Source of the DNA: Kitasatospora sp. NBC_01287
GTDB lineage: Bacteria > Actinomycetota > Actinomycetes > Streptomycetales > Streptomycetaceae
Assembly (NCBI RefSeq): GCF_026340565.1
Contig: NZ_JAPEPB010000001.1
Location: 4,378,501 to 4,442,500 of the forward strand
Direction: 5' to 3'
DNA length: 64,000 nt
The notes under the pieces are model-generated. The model had not been told where the DNA came from. It saw only the letters and a program-made list of their open reading frames with translations, and did not search any database. Shown piece after piece: positions 58,092 to 64,000 of the stretch. Position 1 is the stretch's first letter, and each line of letters begins with the position of its first letter. A program made the translations under genes and the position numbers.

Positions 58092-59939
58092 ATGGCACGC
58101 GCGGTCGGTATCGACCTCGGCACGACGAACTCGGTCGTCAGTGTTCTCGAAGGCGGTGAGCCCACCGTCATCACCAACGCCGAGGGCGCCCGGACCACGC
58201 CGTCCGTCGTCGCCTTCGCCAAGAACGGCGAGGTGCTGGTCGGCGAGGTCGCCAAGCGCCAGGCGGTCACCAACGTCGACCGGACCATCCGCTCGGTCAA
58301 GCGCCACATGGGCACCGGGTGGAAGATCAACCTGGACGGCAAGGACTTCAACCCGCAGCAGATCAGCGCCTTCATCCTGCAGAAGCTGAAGCGCGACGCG
58401 GAGGCCTACCTCGGCGAGACGGTCACCGACGCCGTCATCACCGTCCCGGCCTACTTCTCCGACTCCGAGCGCCAGGCCACCAAGGAGGCCGGTGAGATCG
58501 CGGGCCTCAACGTGCTGCGCATCGTCAACGAGCCGACCGCGGCCGCGCTGGCCTACGGCCTGGACAAGGACGACCAGACCATCCTGGTCTTCGACCTCGG
58601 TGGCGGCACCTTCGACGTCTCGCTGCTGGAGATCGGCGACGGCGTCGTCGAGGTGAAGGCCACCAACGGCGACAACCACCTCGGTGGCGACGACTGGGAC
58701 CAGAAGGTCGTCGACCACCTGGTCAAGGTCTTCCAGGCCGGCCACGGCGTGGACCTCGCCAAGGACAAGATGGCGCTGCAGCGCCTGCGCGAGGCGGCCG
58801 AGAAGGCCAAGATCGAGCTCTCCTCGTCCTCCGAGACCTCGATCAACCTGCCCTACATCACGGCCTCCGCCGAGGGCCCGCTGCACCTGGACGAGAAGCT
58901 CACCCGGGCCCAGTTCCAGCAGCTGACCGCGGACCTGCTGGAGCGCTGCAAGCACCCGTTCCACAACGTGATCAAGGACGCCGGCATCTCGCTCTCCGAG
59001 ATCGACCACGTCGTCCTGGTCGGCGGCTCCACCCGCATGCCGGCCGTCGCCGAGCTGGTCAAGGAGCTGACCGGCGGCAAGGACGCCAACAAGGGCGTCA
59101 ACCCGGACGAGGTCGTCGCCATCGGCGCCGCGCTGCAGGCCGGTGTGCTGAAGGGCGAGGTCAAGGACGTCCTGCTGCTCGATGTCACCCCGCTCTCCCT
59201 CGGTATCGAGACCAAGGGCGGCATCATGACCAAGCTGATCGAGCGCAACACCACGATCCCGACCAAGCGCTCGGAGATCTTCACCACCGCCGAGGACAAC
59301 CAGCCCTCCGTGCAGATCCAGGTCTACCAGGGCGAGCGCGAGATCGCGGCGTACAACAAGAAGCTCGGCATGTTCGAGCTGACCGGCCTGCCGCCGGCCC
59401 CGCGCGGCCTGCCCCAGATCGAGGTCACCTTCGACATCGACGCCAACGGCATCATGCACGTCGGTGCCAAGGACCTGGGCACCGGCAAGGAGCAGCGGAT
59501 GACCGTCACCGGCGGCTCGGCGCTGCCGAAGGACGACATCGAGCGCATGATGCGCGAGGCCGAGCAGTACGCGGAGGAGGACCACAAGCGCCGCGAGTCG
59601 GTGGAGACCCGCAACCAGGGTGAGCAGCTCGTCTACTCGACCGAGAAGTTCATCGCGGACAACACCGACAAGCTCCCGGCCGACGTCAAGACCGAGGTCG
59701 AGACGGCGATCGGCGAGCTCAAGGAGAGCCTGAAGGGTGAGGACATCGCGGCCATCCGCGAGGCCACCGAGAAGGTCTCCACCACCGCCCAGAAGCTCGG
59801 CCAGGCGCTCTACGCCAACGCCGACGCCTCCGGTGCGGCGGGTGCCGCGGGCGGTGCCGACAGCGACGCCAAGCCCGAGGACGACGTGGTCGACGCCGAG
59901 ATCATCGACGACGAGAAGCCCAAGGGCGGTGCCGCATGA
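58092..59939 (+). CDS. dnaK: Chaperone protein DnaK (Hsp70)
   Basis: The 615-residue product has the ATPase signatures AVGIDLGTTNSVV, ILVFDLGGGTFDVSLLEIG and HVVLVGGSTRMPAV, the substrate-binding domain (DVTPLSLGIETKGGIMTKLIERNTTIPTKRSE), and an acidic C-terminus ending VDAEIIDDEKPKGGAA. It binds unfolded proteins in an ATP cycle driven by DnaJ and GrpE. GGAGG lies nine bases before the ATG. It is the first gene of the heat-shock operon and its stop overlaps grpE. Confidence 0.98.
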   Translation: MARAVGIDLGTTNSVVSVLEGGEPTVITNAEGARTTPSVVAFAKNGEVLVGEVAKRQAVTNVDRTIRSVKRHMGTGWKINLDGKDFNPQQISAFILQKLKRDAEAYLGETVTDAVITVPAYFSDSERQATKEAGEIAGLNVLRIVNEPTAAALAYGLDKDDQTILVFDLGGGTFDVSLLEIGDGVVEVKATNGDNHLGGDDWDQKVVDHLVKVFQAGHGVDLAKDKMALQRLREAAEKAKIELSSSSETSINLPYITASAEGPLHLDEKLTRAQFQQLTADLLERCKHPFHNVIKDAGISLSEIDHVVLVGGSTRMPAVAELVKELTGGKDANKGVNPDEVVAIGAALQAGVLKGEVKDVLLLDVTPLSLGIETKGGIMTKLIERNTTIPTKRSEIFTTAEDNQPSVQIQVYQGEREIAAYNKKLGMFELTGLPPAPRGLPQIEVTFDIDANGIMHVGAKDLGTGKEQRMTVTGGSALPKDDIERMMREAEQYAEEDHKRRESVETRNQGEQLVYSTEKFIADNTDKLPADVKTEVETAIGELKESLKGEDIAAIREATEKVSTTAQKLGQALYANADASGAAGAAGGADSDAKPEDDVVDAEIIDDEKPKGGAA

Positions 59940-60556
59940 CGGAGAAGGCGCGGGGCGTGGAGCCCGGCGACGACTCCAACGCCGACGAAGCCGTCGTGCA
60001 GGCCGCGGAGGAGGCGCTCAAGGGCGCCGCCTCCGCGGCGGACGGCGACGAACTGGCCGCTGCCAAGCGCGAGCTGACCGAGCGCACCGGCGACCTCCAG
60101 CGGCTGCAGGCCGAGTACCAGAACTACCGCAAGCGGGTCGAGCGCGACCGGCTGACCGTCCGCGAGATCGCCATCTCCAACATCCTGGAGTCGCTGATCC
60201 CGGTGCTGGACGACATCGGCCGGGCCCGCGAGCACGGCGAGGTGACCGGCGGCTTCAAGTCGGTCTCCGACAACCTGGAGACGGTCGTCGCCAAGCTGGG
60301 CCTGCAGCAGTTCGGCAAGGAGGGCGAGCCCTTCGACCCGAACCTGCACGAGGCGCTGATGCACAGCTACTCCTCGGACGTCACCGAGGACACCTGTGTG
60401 CAGGTCCTGCAGCCCGGCTACCGGATCGGCGAGCGGATCATCCGCCCGGCGATGGTGGCCGTGGCCGAGCCCCAGCCGGGCACCCAGTCGACGAACGGCC
60501 CCTCCGCCGAGGCCGGCGACGAGGGCCCCGAGGCTGACGGTGCGGCCGAGAACTGA
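59936..60556 (+). CDS. grpE: Nucleotide exchange factor GrpE
   Basis: The 206-residue product has a disordered acidic N-terminus, the coiled-coil ERTGDLQRLQAEYQNYRKRVERDR and the beta-wing domain (AKLGLQQFGKEGEPFDPNLHEALMH ... VLQPGYRIGERIIRPAMVAV). It releases ADP from DnaK. ATG overlaps the dnaK stop (ATGA), coupling translation. Confidence 0.96.
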   Translation: MTEKARGVEPGDDSNADEAVVQAAEEALKGAASAADGDELAAAKRELTERTGDLQRLQAEYQNYRKRVERDRLTVREIAISNILESLIPVLDDIGRAREHGEVTGGFKSVSDNLETVVAKLGLQQFGKEGEPFDPNLHEALMHSYSSDVTEDTCVQVLQPGYRIGERIIRPAMVAVAEPQPGTQSTNGPSAEAGDEGPEADGAAEN

Positions 60557-60564
60557 CACGCTGT

Positions 60565-60613
60565 GCGCTGCGGGGTCGCGCGTCGCCTTCGGTGACGCGC
60601 GGCTCCGCAGCGC
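60565..60613 (+). other. Two-tier stem-loop between grpE and dnaJ
   Basis: GCGCTGCGG/CCGCAGCGC (outer, 9 bp) and GCGCGTC/GACGCGC (inner, 7 bp) form a long nested stem just before the dnaJ ribosome site. It may be a partial terminator, an RNase processing point or a translation control element. Confidence 0.55.
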
Positions 60614-60646
60614 CGTATCGACCCAGCCCGGGAGGTGGCAGCAGCC

Positions 60647-61795
60647 ATGAGCACGAAGGACTACGTGGAGAAGGACTACTACAAGGTCCTCGGTGTGCCC
60701 AAGGACGCCACCACCGCGGAGATCAAGAAGACCTACCGCAAGCTCGCGCGCGAGTTCCACCCGGACGCCAACAAGGGCGACACCAAGGCGGAGGACCGCT
60801 TCAAGGACATCTCCGAGGCCTATGACGTCCTGTCGGACGACAAGCGCCGCAAGGAGTACGACGAGGCCCGCAGCCTCTTCGGCGCCGGCGGGATGCGCTC
60901 GGGCGGCCCGGGCGGCAACGGCTACGGCTTCGACTTCGGCGACCTGTTCAACGGCTCGCAGACGAGCAGCGGCGGCGGCATCGGCGATGTCTTCGGCGGC
61001 CTGTTCAACCGCGGCGGCCGGCAGGCCCAGCCGCGCCGCGGCGCGGACGTGGAGACCGAGGTCACGCTCAGCTTCGAGGAGGCGGTGGACGGCGCCACCG
61101 TACCGCTGCGCATGACCAGCCAGGCCGCCTGCCGGGTCTGCTCCGGCACCGGTGCCAAGGCCGGCACCACCCCGCGGGTCTGCCCGACCTGCGTGGGCGC
61201 CGGCACGGTCAGCCGGGGCCAGGGCGCCTTCGCGCTCTCCGACCCGTGCCGCGACTGCAAGGGCCGCGGCATGATCGTCGACGAGCCGTGCACCGAGTGC
61301 CACGGCAGCGGCCGGGCCAGCTCGGCCCGCACCATGCAGGTGCGCATCCCCGCCGGGGTGCAGGACGCCCAGCGGATCCGGCTCAAGGCCAAGGGCGCCC
61401 AGGGCGAGCGCGGCGGCCAGCCCGGCGACCTCTACGTCACCGTGCACGTCTCCAGCCACCCGGTCTTCGGGCGCAAGGGCGACAACCTCACGGTGACCGT
61501 GCCGGTCTCCTTCCCGGAGGCCGCGCTGGGCGGCACCATCGAGGTGCCGACCCTGAACGGCCCCGCCGTGAAACTGCGGCTCCCGGCCGGCAGCGCCAAC
61601 GGCCTGACCCTGCGGGCCCGCGGCAAGGGCGCCACCCGCAAGGACGGCACCCGGGGCGACCTGCTGGTCACCGTCGAGGTGACGGTTCCGCCGGAGACCA
61701 GCGGCGAGGCCCTGAGCGCACTGGAGCAGTACCGCGACGCCACCGCATCAGAGGACCCGCGTGCCGCCCTCTTCAAGGCGGCGGAGGGAGCGTGA
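60647..61795 (+). CDS. dnaJ: Chaperone protein DnaJ (Hsp40)
   Basis: The 382-residue product has an N-terminal J domain with REFHPDANKGD (HPD), a G/F-rich linker (FGAGGMRSGGPGGNGYGFDFG), four zinc motifs CRVCSGTG, CPTCVGAG, CRDCKGRG, CTECHGSG, and the C-terminal substrate domains. It stimulates DnaK ATPase. The ATG at 60647 follows GGAGG by 11 bases; GTG 60635 is possible but adds only four residues. Confidence 0.96.
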   Translation: MSTKDYVEKDYYKVLGVPKDATTAEIKKTYRKLAREFHPDANKGDTKAEDRFKDISEAYDVLSDDKRRKEYDEARSLFGAGGMRSGGPGGNGYGFDFGDLFNGSQTSSGGGIGDVFGGLFNRGGRQAQPRRGADVETEVTLSFEEAVDGATVPLRMTSQAACRVCSGTGAKAGTTPRVCPTCVGAGTVSRGQGAFALSDPCRDCKGRGMIVDEPCTECHGSGRASSARTMQVRIPAGVQDAQRIRLKAKGAQGERGGQPGDLYVTVHVSSHPVFGRKGDNLTVTVPVSFPEAALGGTIEVPTLNGPAVKLRLPAGSANGLTLRARGKGATRKDGTRGDLLVTVEVTVPPETSGEALSALEQYRDATASEDPRAALFKAAEGA

Positions 61796-61802
61796 TCTGA
61801 CC

Positions 61803-62309
61803 ATGACCCCCGATTCCATCGGCGTCGGCCTGGGCGAGGGCCTGCCGGGCGGCCCCGGCCCCCGGGCCCGCCGGGCCGCCCAGGCGGGGCCGGCCTACGT
61901 GCTGACCGAGGAGACCCCGGTCTACGTGATCTCGGTGGCCGCCGAGCTCTCCGGGCTGCACCCGCAGACGCTGCGCCAGTACGACCGCCTCGGCCTGGTC
62001 TGCCCCGACCGCACCGGCGGCGGCGGCCGGCGCTACTCGGCCCGGGACATCCAGCAGCTGCGCGAGGTCCAGCGGCTCTCCCAGGACGAGGGCATCAACC
62101 TGGCGGGGATCAAGCGGATCATCGAGCTGGAGAACCAGGTCGCCGCCCTGCAGTCCCGGGTCGCCGAGCTCGCCAGCGCGGTCGAGGGCGCCGGCGCGGC
62201 GCTCCAGGCCAGGGAGGCCGCGGTGCACGCCTCCTACCGGCGCGACCTGGTGCCGTACCAGCCGGCACAGCAGTCGAGCGCGCTGGTGGTGTGGCGGCCT
62301 CGGCGGTAG
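61803..62309 (+). CDS. hspR: Heat-shock repressor HspR (MerR type)
   Basis: The 168-residue product has VYVISVAAELSGLHPQTLRQYDRLGLVCPDRTGGGGRRYSARDIQQLREVQRL, the MerR winged helix with the LHPQTLRxYxxxGL helix, followed by a coiled-coil (IIELENQVAALQSRVAELA). It represses the dnaK operon at the HAIR sites upstream of dnaK, with DnaK as co-repressor in Streptomyces. It starts seven bases after dnaJ. Confidence 0.95.
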   Translation: MTPDSIGVGLGEGLPGGPGPRARRAAQAGPAYVLTEETPVYVISVAAELSGLHPQTLRQYDRLGLVCPDRTGGGGRRYSARDIQQLREVQRLSQDEGINLAGIKRIIELENQVAALQSRVAELASAVEGAGAALQAREAAVHASYRRDLVPYQPAQQSSALVVWRPRR

Positions 62310-62343
62310 CGGGGCGGCGGGAAAGTGGAACGAACGGGAGCGT

Positions 62344-62373
62344 TTGGAACCCCACCGGATGGTGGGGTGCCAA
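62344..62373 (+). terminator. Terminator of the dnaK operon
   Basis: TTGG/CCAA plus ACCCCACC-GGAT-GGTGGGGT form a stem-loop 35 bases after the hspR stop. TAGAGT at 62391-62396 may be the -10 box of the next gene. Confidence 0.75.
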
Positions 62374-62442
62374 GCGCTGCCGTGCTTGCGTAGAGTGCTG
62401 AGAGCTGGAGGCGACCAAGATTCCCGGGAGGGAGAAACAGGG

Positions 62443-63507
62443 ATGAGTTCGACAGGCAACGGATCTGGCGAGGTGGAGAAGGACCACGTCGAGTTCCTGT
62501 CTGCCGAGGCCAAGGCCCTGTATCTACAAGTCATATCAGCAGGCGGAACTATCGAGTTCGACGAGTCGGACGCCAGCGAGGCCCGAGCTGAACTCGCCCA
62601 GCTCGGTCTGCTGGTCCTCAGCCAGGAAAGGCCATCGACCGCGACCGTTACGGATCCCCATCGATTGGCCAACCGGCTCAGTTCCACATGGCAGAAGCAG
62701 GCCTTTTCCCTACTGCGCCAGGCCGTGTCCATACCAGGTGCCGTACAGGAACTCAGTCATGCATACCAGTCGCTGGAACAGCAGTTCCACCCAGGCGGGC
62801 CGGTGGAGCACATCCACGGTGTAGTGGAGATCAGCCAGCGCGTGGTGTCACTTGTCGAAGGTGCCCAGCTTGAGATCCTCACCGCTCAACCGGGCGGAAG
62901 CCGGCGCCAGGCCCACGTCGACGACGCAGCGCTGGAAAGCGACCTGTCCCTGCTGCGCAGGGGAGTGGCCCGGCGGGTTCTCTACCACCCGAGCTCCCGG
63001 TACTCCGCACCCGCCAGGCACTATGTCGAGCGCGTGACCGAGGAAGGCGGCGAGGTCAGGACCCTGGAAGAGCCGTTCACCAGGCTCTTCATCATCGACC
63101 GGAGAGTGGCCGTGATTCCGGTCCAGGGTGACCTGGAGAAAGCCGCCTTCATCAGCGACAAGGCGATCGTCGCTTACATGGTTGAATCGTATGGGCGCCT
63201 CTGGGACCGGTCCAGCCCATTTCTCGGGGCAACCGAAGTCCCGCCGGAGGTCATCTCCCGCATGAAGACGAACATCCTGCGCATGATGATCCAAGGCGTC
63301 GGCCATCGAGTCATCGCCCGCAATCTCGGAATCAGCGAACGGACGCTTGCCCGGCACATTGCAGAGTTCAGAGAGGAGTACGGTTCCGAGACGCTGTTCC
63401 AACTCGGCTGGCGCATGGCCTTGAACACTCCGAGCAGCCTCTACGAAGAGATGGAACCCCCGCCTCAGGACGAACCGTCCCTCCTCCCTGACGCATCTGC
63501 ACGCTGA
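62443..63507 (+). CDS. TrmB/LuxR-type transcriptional regulator
   Basis: The 354-residue product begins with a winged-helix-like EFLSAEAKALYLQVISAGGT ... LAQLGLLVLS. A middle domain resembles the TrmB/phospholipase-D-fold sensor (VVSLVEGAQLEILTAQPGG ... DLSLLRRGVARRVLYHPSSR ... GEVRTLEEPFTRLFIIDRRVAVIPV). The C-terminal HTH is ILRMMIQGVGHRVIARNLGISERTLARHIAEFREEYGSETLFQLGW. Effectors of this group are unknown. GGGAGGGA precedes the ATG. Codon third positions are less GC-biased than in the heat-shock genes, suggesting recent acquisition. It is convergent with a small repeat-peptide gene, its likely partner. Confidence 0.8.
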   Translation: MSSTGNGSGEVEKDHVEFLSAEAKALYLQVISAGGTIEFDESDASEARAELAQLGLLVLSQERPSTATVTDPHRLANRLSSTWQKQAFSLLRQAVSIPGAVQELSHAYQSLEQQFHPGGPVEHIHGVVEISQRVVSLVEGAQLEILTAQPGGSRRQAHVDDAALESDLSLLRRGVARRVLYHPSSRYSAPARHYVERVTEEGGEVRTLEEPFTRLFIIDRRVAVIPVQGDLEKAAFISDKAIVAYMVESYGRLWDRSSPFLGATEVPPEVISRMKTNILRMMIQGVGHRVIARNLGISERTLARHIAEFREEYGSETLFQLGWRMALNTPSSLYEEMEPPPQDEPSLLPDASAR

Positions 63508-63545
63508 GCAACCTCGCGTGCGCGCAGCGATGTAAGCCGCGCTCC

Positions 63546-63755
63546 TCAGGCTGCGCCCGAGACCATGTCCGTATGCCAGACAGTGTCGTCCGGTGACACG
63601 ACCATGGCCGGCTGTGTGTGCCAGACAGTGTCATCGGGCCTCACGACAGCCGCGTGAACTATCAGCACCGAAGTCACACTCGGCACCAGCGCGGCTACAC
63701 CGATAGCAGCAGCCGTCGCCAGCGCTCGGACCCCGGATCGAGGTGCACGACGCAT
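63546..63755 (-). CDS. Exported repeat-peptide precursor (two PDDTVWHT copies)
   Basis: The 69-residue product has a basic start (MRRAPRSGVR), a hydrophobic signal/anchor segment ALATAAAIGVAALVPSVTSV (residues 11-30) and a short tail with VVRPDDTVWHT (37-47) and VVSPDDTVWHT (52-62), an 11-residue motif repeated every 15 residues. The matching DNA is a 45-bp tandem duplication (CCAGACAGTGTC at 63576 and 63621, plus strand). AGGAGG stands six bases before the ATG. The layout suggests a secreted peptide pheromone, modified-peptide precursor or receptor ligand. I know no named family. Confidence 0.7.
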   Translation of the reverse strand: MRRAPRSGVRALATAAAIGVAALVPSVTSVLIVHAAVVRPDDTVWHTQPAMVVSPDDTVWHTDMVSGAA

Positions 63756-64000
63756 GCGGTGCCTCCTTGTCATGAACGTGATATAACGGCCATTGATACC
63801 CGCCTTCGCACACCAGGCGAACAACGTTTATCAAAGCCATACTCTGCCCTCAGGGCAAGCTCAGGTATCGAGATACACCTGGCATCGTGCTGCCAGGCAT
63901 AAATATGACACGCCTTTGTCGAAGTGCCATCAGAGTCGGCACCCGCGCCTTCGGTGTCATCCAAATGCCAGTCAGCGAGATGACACACCGGTTCTGTGGA
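63756..64000. other. Promoter region of the repeat-peptide gene and right edge
   Basis: The stretch is AT-richer than the rest of the window. On the minus strand GTTATATC lies about 30 bases before the start and may be the -10. CCTGGC-N8-GCCAGG (63878-63897) is a perfect inverted repeat and CAGGTATCGAGATACACCTG (63862-63881) an imperfect one, both possible regulator sites. No gene at the extreme right can be supported. Confidence 0.4.

Noticed and set aside
58041..59585. Minus-strand 514-codon frame opposite dnaK
   Set aside because: Typical antisense shadow of a high-GC chaperone gene, without ribosome site or domain.
63770..63988. A 72-codon minus-strand frame beginning MCHLADWHLDDTEG at the right edge
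   Set aside because: It overlaps the promoter and likely upstream region of the repeat-peptide gene, has no ribosome site and resembles nothing. DDT occurs once only and without the VWHT context.
63964..64000. Possible plus-strand start ATGCCAGTCAGCGAGATG at the window end
   Set aside because: Too short to judge and without a ribosome site.

Overview
The window reads as chromosomal DNA of a high-GC actinomycete, most likely a streptomycete (Streptomyces or Kitasatospora type). Third codon positions are almost all G or C and GTG starts are frequent. Many promoters place the -10 box about six bases before the start codon, as in leaderless transcripts. The gene set is typical of the group: dnaK-grpE-dnaJ-hspR with HspR inverted repeats, a FadE5-size acyl-CoA dehydrogenase, DUF5302, TIGR03086 and DIP1984 proteins, dcd, and a large LuxR-type ATPase. 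The genus is inferred from gene content; no species marker is present.

Layout. 0-19 kb is mostly core or housekeeping-like: a thioredoxin/NHL protein, M18 aminopeptidase, FadE5-like dehydrogenase, SseB, pirin, TPR, luciferase-like and SDR oxidoreductases, a PP2C-like protein, small conserved proteins, a TetR gene, a glutaryl-CoA-type dehydrogenase, an ArsR gene followed by an MFS gene with a clear operator between them, a PLP decarboxylase, and a DIP1984 gene followed by a structured, T-arm-containing stretch that may be an RNA.

19.4-25.5 kb holds a compact minus-strand cassette: acyl carrier protein, soluble acyl-ACP-desaturase-like diiron protein, AcpS-type phosphopantetheinyl transferase, hotdog thioesterase, fatty-acyl-AMP ligase and an enoyl-CoA isomerase-like protein, preceded by a DHA2-type exporter. 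Together these can load a fatty acid onto a dedicated ACP, modify it, release it and perhaps export the product. The genes overlap or nearly abut, and an almost identical 14-bp palindrome occurs twice in the cassette.

25.7-31.5 kb contains regulators and small enzymes: PadR with an NTF2-like protein, a LuxR-type ATPase that has lost its DNA-binding domain, TetR with an NmrA-like reductase, and a flavin-oxidase remnant.

31.6-50.8 kb is a surface/accessory region. A 4660-residue exported protein carries about 28 DUF11 modules, many almost identical, and ends in LPDTG, a membrane segment and a basic tail. A small DUF11-like membrane protein follows. A metalloprotease with the same LPDTG tail lies between an intact tRNA-Gly(CCC) and an 86-bp copy of that tRNA's 3' half plus terminator, which looks like the attachment-site pair of a decayed integrated element.

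50.9-62.3 kb is core again: dcd, an AlaX-like editing protein, Yip1, a nucleotidyltransferase, an HdrD/GlpC-type iron-sulfur protein and the heat-shock operon.

62.4-64 kb has lower GC. It encodes a TrmB/LuxR-type regulator convergent with a 69-residue exported peptide precursor in which the motif PDDTVWHT occurs twice. I know of no named system that matches this pair.
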